A stretch of 41,966 nt of DNA, taken from the NCBI GenBank assembly GCA_903877135.1, contig CAIRCN010000026.1, positions 1-41,966 of the forward strand, in the 5' to 3' direction. A program made the translations under genes and the position numbers. Source of the stretch: an uncultured Opitutia bacterium (lineage in GTDB: Bacteria; Verrucomicrobiota; Verrucomicrobiia; Opitutales; Opitutaceae). How positions within the stretch are numbered: position 1 is the first letter of the stretch; each line of letters begins with the position of its first letter. The notes under the pieces are model-generated. The model did no database searches and had not been told where the DNA came from. It worked only from the letters and a program-made list of their open reading frames with translations. Of the stretch, positions 16,445-23,369 are shown in pieces.

Positions 16445-18496
16445 ATGTCGCTGAGGAAAAACTTCCGGGTCCTGTTTGCCCTCCAATGCGTCCTGGTGGT
16501 CGGTCTGGCGCTGCTGACGGTCGCCTTGTTCCAAAACCAGCAAAGGCTCAGCCGGAGCCAGCAGATGCACCTGCGCTCGTATTTGTTCGCCGACGAGCTG
16601 CGCCAGAGCTCGGACGATCTCACCCGCCTGGCGCGGACCTATGTAGCGACCGGCGACGAGGAATACGAACGCCAATACTGGGCCGTCCTGGCCGTCCGCA
16701 ACGGCGTGAGTCCCCGCCCGGTGGAATACAACCGCATTTACTGGGATTTCGTCTCGGCCTCCGGGCAGAAACCCCGCCCGGACGGTGAGACCATCTCCCT
16801 GCGCGATTTGATGGTCCGGGAGGGTGTCACCCCCGACGAGTTCGCGAAACTGGGCGCGGCCCAAAAATATTCCGATGCGCTGGTGAAAACTGAGCAAACC
16901 GCCATGAATGCCGTCAAGGGATTGTTTGAGGACGGCGCAGGCAACTTCACGGTGAGACGGGCGCCCGACCGCGAGCTGGCGATCCGGCTGCTACACGATG
17001 CGTCCTACCACCGAAACAAGGCCGAGATCATGCGGCCCATCGATGAGTTTTTTGCGGTATTGTCCGAGCGGACTGCCGGTAATGTCGCCTGGCACGAACG
17101 TTGGGCGCTGTTTTTGCTCGGCGCCTTGGGCCCACTCATCATCGTCATTTTGGGCCTGGGCGGATATTCCTTCGCAACCATGAGGCGCCAGATCACCGTT
17201 CGCGAGCGGGCACAGGTCGCGCTGCGGCAGGCCGAGGAACTGCATCGCGTCACCCTGCAGAGCGTCGGCGAAGCGGTTATTTTCACCGATATGGAGGGGC
17301 GGGTGCAACTGATGAATACGGTTGCCGAAGCTCTCACCGGTTGGCGCCAACTGGAGGCGCACGAAAAGCCGGTCACCACCGTCTTTCGCATCATCAACGA
17401 AACCACGCGCCAACCCGCGGAAAGTCCGGTCGAAAAGGCGTTGCGCGAGGGCGAGGTGGTGGGGCTGGCCAACCATACCCTGCTGCTGTCCCGGGACGGC
17501 ACCGAGCGGCACATCGCCGATGCCGCCTCCCCTATTCGCGACCGGGGCAACAAGCTCCTCGGCGTAGTGCTGGTCTTCCGCGACCAAACGCAGGAGCGGG
17601 CGGCCACGCAGGCGCTGCGAGAGAGCGAGGCGCGCCTGCAGGCGATTCTCGATGAGGCCCCGTCACCCGTCTACGTGTTGGACTTGGAAGGGCGGTTCAT
17701 CCTCGTCAACCGCCGGCTCGCGGCGCTGTTCGGGCGGCCGCGCACGGCTATTCTAGGGCAAACCCGCGAGTCTTTTCTTCCGAATGAGATCGCCACCGCG
17801 CACCGGGCCAATGACCTGGAAGTCATGCGCGCCGGCCAGCCGCTAATGCTGGAGGAGATCAACAATGAGTCGGACGGACGGCACACTTATCTCTCCTGCA
17901 AGTTCCCGTTGCGCGGCGAGGAGGGCACCATCACCAGCATCTGCGGAATTTCCACAGATATCACAGAGCGCAAGCGGCTGGACGCGGAGCTGGCGTTGCG
18001 GGAGGCTAGGTTCCGAGCCGTCTTCGACCATGCCCCGGTGGGCCTCTCGCTCACGAAGGGCGGCGGGATCATGATGGTCAACGCCGCGCATGTCCGCATC
18101 ACAGGCGTGCCTGAGGCTGACATCAACGTGCCGGGCGCGTTTGCCCGGGCCTCCCAACCCGAAGATTATGCCCGGCAATTGGCGGCGGCAAAAAAAATTC
18201 CTCAACGGCGAATTGGACCACTACACAGTGGAAAAACGCTATCTCCACCCCGATGGCCAGGTGCAGTGGGCGGAGTTGACCAGCCGGTTCTTCAAAGACC
18301 CGGCCTCAGGCGAACGCCGGATTCTGACCGTCGTCGCCGACATCGCCGAGCGCAAGGCGGCCGAGGCGGAGCTGCGCGAGAGCGAGGAGAAATACCGCGC
18401 GCTTGTCGAAACCATGAATACGGGGGTCTTCCAGAGCACGCTGACGGGCGCCTTCCTGCATATGAACCGTGCGGTGGCCCAGATGGCGGGATATGA
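16445..18496 (+). CDS. Membrane PAS-domain sensor, 5' part (frameshifted at 18190-18197)
   Basis: The N-terminus looks like a sensor kinase: a membrane segment near residues 8-27, a periplasmic region of about 190 residues, a second membrane segment (LGALGPLIIVILGLGGYSF), then PAS domains. PAS1 (about 264-385) has VEKALREGEVVGLANHTLLL and RDGTERHIAD; PAS2 (about 394-515) ends in the PAC motif GISTDITERKRL; PAS3 starts at about 518 (FRAVFDHAPVGLSL). The frame is lost at residue 582 in an A8 run, and the last ~100 residues, rich in Arg, Gly and Pro, are out-of-frame translation to a stop at 18496. Removing one A rejoins the downstream frame and gives a 1020-residue protein. AAGGA lies about ten bases before the ATG. 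This could be a pseudogene, a slippage-regulated gene or a sequencing error. Confidence 0.8.
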   Translation: MSLRKNFRVLFALQCVLVVGLALLTVALFQNQQRLSRSQQMHLRSYLFADELRQSSDDLTRLARTYVATGDEEYERQYWAVLAVRNGVSPRPVEYNRIYWDFVSASGQKPRPDGETISLRDLMVREGVTPDEFAKLGAAQKYSDALVKTEQTAMNAVKGLFEDGAGNFTVRRAPDRELAIRLLHDASYHRNKAEIMRPIDEFFAVLSERTAGNVAWHERWALFLLGALGPLIIVILGLGGYSFATMRRQITVRERAQVALRQAEELHRVTLQSVGEAVIFTDMEGRVQLMNTVAEALTGWRQLEAHEKPVTTVFRIINETTRQPAESPVEKALREGEVVGLANHTLLLSRDGTERHIADAASPIRDRGNKLLGVVLVFRDQTQERAATQALRESEARLQAILDEAPSPVYVLDLEGRFILVNRRLAALFGRPRTAILGQTRESFLPNEIATAHRANDLEVMRAGQPLMLEEINNESDGRHTYLSCKFPLRGEEGTITSICGISTDITERKRLDAELALREARFRAVFDHAPVGLSLTKGGGIMMVNAAHVRITGVPEADINVPGAFARASQPEDYARQLAAAKKIPQRRIGPLHSGKTLSPPRWPGAVGGVDQPVLQRPGLRRTPDSDRRRRHRRAQGGRGGAARERGEIPRACRNHEYGGLPEHADGRLPAYEPCGGPDGGI

Positions 18497-19508
18497 AAAC
18501 GTCCAGGAGTTGATGACGCAGACCGCCTCGTGCCTCTATGCGAATTCGGCCGACCGCGAGCACATGACCGCGCTGTTGGCGCAACACGGCGAGTGCCGCG
18601 GCCTGGAGTTGGAGTCAGTGCGCAAGGATGGAACCAAATACTGGATTTCCCTGAGCGCCGTTCTGCAACGGGACAAGGCCGGCGTGCCGGAGAAAATTCT
18701 GGGGATCGTGCAGGATATCACCGAGCGCAAGCGGCTGGCCATGGAGCTGGAGCGGCGGGAGGCGAGTTTCCGCGCCATCTTCGACCACGCCCCGGTGGGC
18801 ATCTCGTTCACAACGGACAGCGGGATCATACTGGTCAACGCCGAGCATGCTCGCATCACGGGGGTGCCCGTGGCAGACTCCAAAGCCCCGGGCGTGTTTG
18901 GCCGGGCCTCCCACCCCGAGGATTACGCCCGGCAGAAGGATGCGGCTAAAAAATTCCACAGCGGCGCGGTGGGCCACTACACGGTGGAAAAACGCTACCT
19001 CCACCCCGATGGCCGCGTGCAGTGGGCGGAGTTGACCAGCCGGTTTTACACCGACCCGGCCACGGGCGAACGGACCATCGTGACCATCATCGCCGACATC
19101 GCCGAGCACAAGGTGGCCGCGGAAGTCCGACACGCCAGCGAGGAGCAACACCGGGCCATCCTCCAGACCGCCATGGACGGATTCTGGCGAGTGGACCTGC
19201 AAGGCCGTTTGCTCGAAGTCAATGCGGCCTATTGCCGGATGAGCGGCTACACCGAAGCGGAACTGCTGACCATGAGCATTTCCGACCTCGAGGCCACCGA
19301 GGCACCCGCCGACACCGCCGCCCGCATGCAGCGAATCTTGGCGCAGCGCGAGAACCGCTTCGAGAGCAGGCACCGCCGCAAGGGCGGGAGCATATTCGAG
19401 GTGGAAGTCAGTGCCCAATACAAGCCCACGGAAGGCGGCAGCATTGTAGCTTTCCTGCGCGACATCACCGGGCATAAGCAAGCGGTGGGCGGGCAGAACA
19501 GCGTGTAG
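18090..19508 (+). CDS. PAS-domain sensor, 3' part (PAS3 end to PAS6), no output domain
   Basis: This frame carries the rest of the receptor. Coherent homology begins at about 18192 (KKFLNGELDHYTVEKRY); codons before that, including the ATG at 18090, are out of frame with PAS3. It holds the end of PAS3, PAS4 (EKYRALVETMNTGVFQS to QDITERKRL), PAS5 (FRAIFDHAPVGISF to IADIAEHK) and PAS6 (HRAILQTAMDGFWRVDL to LRDITGHKQA), then stops. PAS5 is nearly a copy of PAS3. No HisKA, HATPase, GGDEF, EAL or other effector domain follows, and none appears in any frame before the next gene. Translation from 18090 as an independent protein is doubtful. Confidence 0.75.
   Translation: MSASQACLRLTSTCRARLPGPPNPKIMPGNWRRQKKFLNGELDHYTVEKRYLHPDGQVQWAELTSRFFKDPASGERRILTVVADIAERKAAEAELRESEEKYRALVETMNTGVFQSTLTGAFLHMNRAVAQMAGYENVQELMTQTASCLYANSADREHMTALLAQHGECRGLELESVRKDGTKYWISLSAVLQRDKAGVPEKILGIVQDITERKRLAMELERREASFRAIFDHAPVGISFTTDSGIILVNAEHARITGVPVADSKAPGVFGRASHPEDYARQKDAAKKFHSGAVGHYTVEKRYLHPDGRVQWAELTSRFYTDPATGERTIVTIIADIAEHKVAAEVRHASEEQHRAILQTAMDGFWRVDLQGRLLEVNAAYCRMSGYTEAELLTMSISDLEATEAPADTAARMQRILAQRENRFESRHRRKGGSIFEVEVSAQYKPTEGGSIVAFLRDITGHKQAVGGQNSV
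18190..18197 (+). other. A8 homopolymer at the frame change in the PAS sensor gene
   Basis: Eight A bases follow GCGGC. The upstream frame reads GCA AAA AAA ATT; the downstream frame needs GCA AAA AAA TTC, one A fewer. The paralogous PAS5 copy has GCT AAA AAA TTC at the same place. The distance between matching bases of the two copies is 757 before the run (18026 to 18783) and 756 after it (18221 to 18977), which shows directly that one base was gained here. Confidence 0.85.
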
Positions 19509-19679
19509 CGTTTGCAACCGGCGCGGGAAACCGAAGCATCCCTACCACCCCTCATGCAGCTCCGCGAGTCCAACAGCATCAAGCGCGTGACGGGCATCGT
19601 GAAGAAAGCCAAGAGACGAACAGCGCGTGCGACACTACAGTGTTGTTTCACCCGCGAACCCCGCCTGTCACCAGCTTCT

Positions 19680-19706
19680 AAAGTGTCACCTAATGGGTGA
19701 CACTTT
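19680..19706. terminator. Perfect 11-bp palindromic hairpin between convergent genes
   Basis: The arms are AAAGTGTCACC (19680-19690) and GGTGACACTTT (19696-19706), with a five-base loop TAATG. It lies between the end of the PAS receptor gene (plus, 19508) and the end of uvrC (minus, 19749). The stem ends in A/T runs on both strands, so it could stop transcription from either side. A palindromic mobile repeat of the REP type is an alternative. Confidence 0.5.
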
Positions 19707-19748
19707 CCTGGAACGACCGGCCTTCAGTTCGGGGTGCGGGCGGGAATT

Positions 19749-21236
19749 TCAAATGGTGGTTCCATCGCCCTTCCGGCGCAGGAAAGCGTGCAGTTCGCGG
19801 GCGAGCTTTGGACCGATGCCGTCGGTCTCCTGCAACTCCGCCGCCGTGGCCGCCCGCAGTCGCTCCATGCCGCCGAAATGCGCGAGCAGCGCGGCGCGGC
19901 GCACCGGGCCTAGGCCGGGGAAATCGTCGAGCACGCTCTCGCGGATTTTGCGCGAACGCAGGTCTGCGTTGTAGGTGTTGGCGAAGCGATGCGCCTCGTC
20001 GCGGAGGCGCTGGAGCAGGTTGAGCGCGGGCGAGTTCAGTGGCAGGTTCAGCAGCGGGCGCTCGTCGGGGAAAATGATCGTCTCGTGCTTTTTTGCGAGA
20101 CCGATGATCGCCGGTGGCATCACGTCGAGCCCGACAAAGGCCTTCAGCGCGGCACCAATCTGACCGCGGCCCCCGTCGATCACGACAAGGTCGGGAAACG
20201 GTTTTTGCTCTTCTGCGAGCCGGCGGTAGCGGCGGCCCACGACTTCCTCCATCGCCCGAAAATCGTCGTTGCCGATGAAGCTCTTGATCTGGAAGCGGCG
20301 GTAGTGGTCCTTGTCGGGCCGGCCGTCGGCAAAATGCACCATCGAAGCGACGACAAAGGTCCCGGAGATGTGCGAGATGTCGAAGCACTCCATCGTGCGC
20401 GGCGGCCCGTCGAGGCCCAGCGCCTCGCCGAGCGCGCGCAACGCCTCCTCGTCGCCACCGAGCCGCGTGGGGTCGGCGCGCTCGAAGTGGCGTGTCTTTG
20501 CGAGCGTTTTCTCCAGCGCAAACACCACGTCGCGCAGTTCAGCGGCCTTCTCGAACTCCTGCTTCTCCGCCGCGGCGGCCATCTCGGCGCGCAGCGTCGC
20601 GAGCCATTCGCGCGACTTGCCGTCGAGAAATTCGCAGGCGGCGGCCACGCGGGCGCGGTAGTCGGCGGCGGTCACGGTGTTGGCGGCACCGTAGAGTTCC
20701 TCGCGCACGTCGTCGTAGAGCTGCCAGGTGCCGTCGGGCTGTTTTTGCGGCAGCGTGTCGGCGAGCAAAATGCCGAACTGCCGGCGCATCTGTGCGAGCG
20801 TGCGGCGCAGGAGGCCGCTGTGGGCGAAGGGTCCGAAGTAGCGCGAGCGGTCGTCCTTTTTGATGCGCGTCAGGCGAAATTTCGGCAGCTCCTCGCCGAG
20901 GTCCACGCGCACGAGGAGGAAGCGCTTGTCGTCGGTGAAGTCGGTGTTGTAGCGCGGGCGCCACTGCTTGATGAGCTTGCCCTCGAGCAGCAGCGCCTCG
21001 GGCTCGCTCTTCACCTCGAAGGTGTCGAGGTCGGCGATCATCTCGATCAGCGCGCGGATCTTCGGCTGGGAGATGGTGCGCGCCCGCCCGCGCTGAAAAT
21101 ACGACGAAACACGCTTCTTCAGGCTCTTCGCCTTGCCCACGTAGATGATGCGGCCGAGCCGGTCTTTCATGAGGTAGACGCCGGGCTTGTCGGGCAGCCG
21201 CCGCACCTTCTCTTTGAGATTAACCGGTTCGCTCAT
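19749..21236 (-). CDS. uvrC: Excinuclease ABC subunit C (UvrC)
   Basis: A 495-residue nucleotide-excision-repair nuclease that makes both incisions around DNA lesions held by UvrAB. The N-terminal GIY-YIG domain shows KPGVYLMKD and IIYVGKAKSLKKRVSSYF. The UVR motif that contacts UvrB is near residues 190-230 (AAAAEKQEFEKAAELRD). The RNase H-like endonuclease domain follows (MECFDISHISG, VVIDGGRGQI), and a helix-hairpin-helix region ends the protein (FPGLGPVRRAALL, GIGPKLAREL). It is about 100 residues shorter than E. coli UvrC, although all domains are present. The ATG at 21236 is chosen because the domain follows at once and because it overlaps the stop of the upstream CPT-like gene (ATGA), which suggests translational coupling. 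Confidence 0.96.
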   Translation of the reverse strand: MSEPVNLKEKVRRLPDKPGVYLMKDRLGRIIYVGKAKSLKKRVSSYFQRGRARTISQPKIRALIEMIADLDTFEVKSEPEALLLEGKLIKQWRPRYNTDFTDDKRFLLVRVDLGEELPKFRLTRIKKDDRSRYFGPFAHSGLLRRTLAQMRRQFGILLADTLPQKQPDGTWQLYDDVREELYGAANTVTAADYRARVAAACEFLDGKSREWLATLRAEMAAAAEKQEFEKAAELRDVVFALEKTLAKTRHFERADPTRLGGDEEALRALGEALGLDGPPRTMECFDISHISGTFVVASMVHFADGRPDKDHYRRFQIKSFIGNDDFRAMEEVVGRRYRRLAEEQKPFPDLVVIDGGRGQIGAALKAFVGLDVMPPAIIGLAKKHETIIFPDERPLLNLPLNSPALNLLQRLRDEAHRFANTYNADLRSRKIRESVLDDFPGLGPVRRAALLAHFGGMERLRAATAAELQETDGIGPKLARELHAFLRRKGDGTTI

Positions 21237-21751
21237 GGTCGTGTGTCGCGACTGCGGATGAAGGTCAGCACTTGGTCGGCACACGCTTCCGACAATGCGC
21301 GGGAGGTATCAACCTCAAAATCGTAGATCAGGTTATTGTGGATATGAGTCAGCAGATGCGCAGCCATGCCGGGATGCCGGTCAGGACGGGCGCGTTCCCG
21401 CGCCTCGATGACTGCAAGCGGGCAGCGCACGCCTATGAAATGCACGCGGCGTCCTGCGAGAGCGGCTCGGGTGGTTTTATACCATTCGGGCATGCAAAAA
21501 ACATGATCCACAACGATGCCGAACGATCCTGCGGCAAACATCGCCAGTGCCCGGTGAAAATGATCGACGCCAACGGTGTGGCAGGCCCGGTGTTGCGCAG
21601 AGTCGGTGACCGACTCCCACAAAAACATGTCGGTAAACCTATCGAGTGAGGCGTGCAGCAGCGGCGCGCCGATCTGGCGTTGGAGGGCGGGTGCGAGGCT
21701 GGTTTTGCCCGCGCTGGAGGTTCCGTTGAGTAGAATGATATCGGCAAACAT
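21233..21751 (-). CDS. Chloramphenicol phosphotransferase-like P-loop kinase
   Basis: A 172-residue P-loop protein of the CPT-like family. It opens with the Walker A motif (LNGTSSAGKTSLA), then LHASLDRFTDM, where the family has its catalytic Asp, and later VRCPLAVIEARERARPDRHPGM, an Arg-rich lid. YDFEVDTSRALSEACADQV matches the family C-terminus. The Streptomyces founder phosphorylates chloramphenicol, but most relatives are of unknown substrate, so resistance should not be assumed. The frame remains open far upstream (to 23119) only as the antisense of cinA; ATG 21751 directly precedes the first beta strand. Its TGA overlaps the uvrC ATG, and the gene diverges from cinA with 81 bases between starts. 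Confidence 0.88.
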   Translation of the reverse strand: MFADIILLNGTSSAGKTSLAPALQRQIGAPLLHASLDRFTDMFLWESVTDSAQHRACHTVGVDHFHRALAMFAAGSFGIVVDHVFCMPEWYKTTRAALAGRRVHFIGVRCPLAVIEARERARPDRHPGMAAHLLTHIHNNLIYDFEVDTSRALSEACADQVLTFIRSRDTRP

Positions 21752-21832
21752 GGCTGGGGGGTCAGGAAGGTTATGCTGCGTTCGCTGGCATTTTGCCAGA
21801 ATCCGCCTAATTTCCCGCCTCGCAAGTTCCGT

Positions 21833-23161
21833 ATGGCTCCCTCCGCAAACACCGCACCCCGCAAACCCGTCGCGCAAGTCCGCTACGAACTGCTCACACT
21901 GGGCGACGAGTTGCTGCTGGGGCTGACAGCGAACACCCACCTCACGTTCATCGGTCAGCAACTCGGCCGCCGCGGCGTCACACTTGAGCGCAACGTCACC
22001 ACCACCGACGACGCCGCGACGATCGCGCGGCAGTTTCGCGAGAGCTGGGCGCGGGCCGACGTCGTCATCACGACGGGTGGGCTCGGGCCGACGTGCGACG
22101 ACCGCACCCGCGAGGTGGTGGCCGAGGTGCTCGGCCAAAAACTGGTTTTTGACCCGGCGATCGAGCAGGCGATCACGGACCGGTTTGCTTCGTTTGGGCG
22201 GAAGATGACGCCGAACAATCTCAAGCAGGCCTACAAATTTGACCGCGGCGAAGTCATTCCTAATGCCCACGGCACCGCACCGGGCCTCTGGGTGGAGCAG
22301 GACGGCAAGGTGCTCGCGATGCTGCCCGGGCCGCCCAACGAGATGCAGCCGATGCTCGTCAACCAGGTGCTCCCGCGCCTCGCGCAACTCGGCCTGCTGC
22401 TCGACCGCGAGGCCTACGTGCAGTTCCGCACGGCCGGCGTCGGCGAGTCGGCGCTCGAAGCGAAGCTCCAGCCGATCTTCGACCGGCAGGGCGACGCTCT
22501 GAGCATCGCGTTTTGCGCGCACCAGGGCATGGTGGATTGCCGGCTGAGCTCGCCGAGCGGCCGGTTGTCGCTCGCGGAGCTGGACGCCGTGGCGCACGAA
22601 TGCGGCCGACTGCTGGGCGAGGATCTCACCTGCTACGGGCACGATACGCTCGCCAAGATTGTGAGCGAGCTGCTCCGCGCCCAGGAAAAACGTCTCGCGC
22701 TGGTCGAGACAGCGACGGGCGGTTTGCTGGCCAATGCGTTCACCGAACTGGGCGGCGCGTGCAAGTTTTTCGCCGGCGGCGTGGTGTGCTGCTCCAACGA
22801 CGCACACATGCAACTCCTCGACGTGCCGGAGTGTCTTCTGCAGCAGCATGGCGCGGTCAGCGACGAATGTGCGGTCGCGATGGCGACGGGTGCGGCCGAG
22901 ACACTGGGCGCCGACTATGCGCTGGCCGTGACGGGTTTTGGTGGCGAGACCATGGGCCCGGGCGGCAATCCGATTGGCACCATTTTCGTCGCGCTGCACG
23001 CGCCGCACGGTGTGTGGTCGAAAAAGCTCAGCTATCCCGGACCGCGCCCAACCGTGAAGGTGCGCGCGGTCAACGCCGCACTCGACTGGCTGCGGCGCGA
23101 GCTGCTCCGGGTGGCACACGGCGCGGTCACCCCGACACGTCGCACGGGCGTGATCCAGTGA
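21833..23161 (+). CDS. cinA: CinA family protein (MoCF-like domain plus amidase-like C-terminal domain)
   Basis: A 442-residue protein with the full CinA layout. The N-terminal domain shows ELLTLGDELLLGLTANT, DVVITTGGLGPTCDDRT, GTAPGLWVEQDGK and LPGPPNEMQPM, as in CinA/COG1058 proteins that hydrolyse ADP-ribose or act on pyridine-nucleotide damage products. The C-terminal domain is PncC-like (nicotinamide mononucleotide deamidase): TATGGLLANAFTELGGACKFFAGGVV. The usual ESCTGG motif reads ETATGG and the usual GIAGP reads GFGGE, so deamidase activity is uncertain. An in-frame ATG at 21773 exists, but its first 20 residues are unlike the family, so 21833 is preferred. The name reflects homology; competence is not implied. 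Confidence 0.92.
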   Translation: MAPSANTAPRKPVAQVRYELLTLGDELLLGLTANTHLTFIGQQLGRRGVTLERNVTTTDDAATIARQFRESWARADVVITTGGLGPTCDDRTREVVAEVLGQKLVFDPAIEQAITDRFASFGRKMTPNNLKQAYKFDRGEVIPNAHGTAPGLWVEQDGKVLAMLPGPPNEMQPMLVNQVLPRLAQLGLLLDREAYVQFRTAGVGESALEAKLQPIFDRQGDALSIAFCAHQGMVDCRLSSPSGRLSLAELDAVAHECGRLLGEDLTCYGHDTLAKIVSELLRAQEKRLALVETATGGLLANAFTELGGACKFFAGGVVCCSNDAHMQLLDVPECLLQQHGAVSDECAVAMATGAAETLGADYALAVTGFGGETMGPGGNPIGTIFVALHAPHGVWSKKLSYPGPRPTVKVRAVNAALDWLRRELLRVAHGAVTPTRRTGVIQ

Positions 23162-23221
23162 AGCGCACCACCGGACTGGATGGCTAGACGCCGCGGTCTT
23201 TTGCTCTGACCCGAACTGGAG

Positions 23222-23273
23222 CCGCGACGCCCTCGTCGCGGAACTGTCTCGCTCACGCGATGAGGGATCGCGT
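23222..23273. repeat. Inverted pair of small hairpins (REP/BIME-like)
   Basis: Hairpin 1 has arms CCGCGACG (23222-23229) and CGTCGCGG (23234-23241) with loop CCCT. Hairpin 2 has arms ACGCGAT (23255-23261) and ATCGCGT (23267-23273) with loop GAGGG. The second resembles an inverted, diverged copy of the first: stems share GCGA/TCGC and the loop regions CCCTC and GAGGG are complementary. The pair lies between cinA and the fucosidase gene. Neither hairpin has a T run, so a palindromic repeat fits better than an intrinsic terminator. Confidence 0.5.
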
Positions 23274-23369
23274 CCCCAGGAACCTGAGCTGCTGACGGCA
23301 GGCCCGTGTTGAGCCTTGTTGCTGACGCGGAGGAGTGGCAGGGTGGCGGTGCTATTTTCCGGTCACGTT

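Noticed and set aside
16061-16897. N-terminal extension of the PEP-CTERM gene to 617 codons
   Set aside because: The added part overlaps the PAS receptor and its leader and has no family match; the signal peptide follows ATG 16060.
18188-18200. Programmed -1 ribosomal frameshift at A AAA AAA
   Set aside because: A -1 shift leads into the third frame. Joining the two PAS halves needs +1 (skipping one A), so only +1 shifting, transcriptional slippage or a sequence error fit.
19989-21326. 445-codon plus-strand open frame
   Set aside because: Antisense of uvrC; no recognisable domains.
21752-23119. N-terminal extension of the CPT-like gene to 628 codons
   Set aside because: The extension is the antisense of cinA; Walker A lies directly after ATG 21751.
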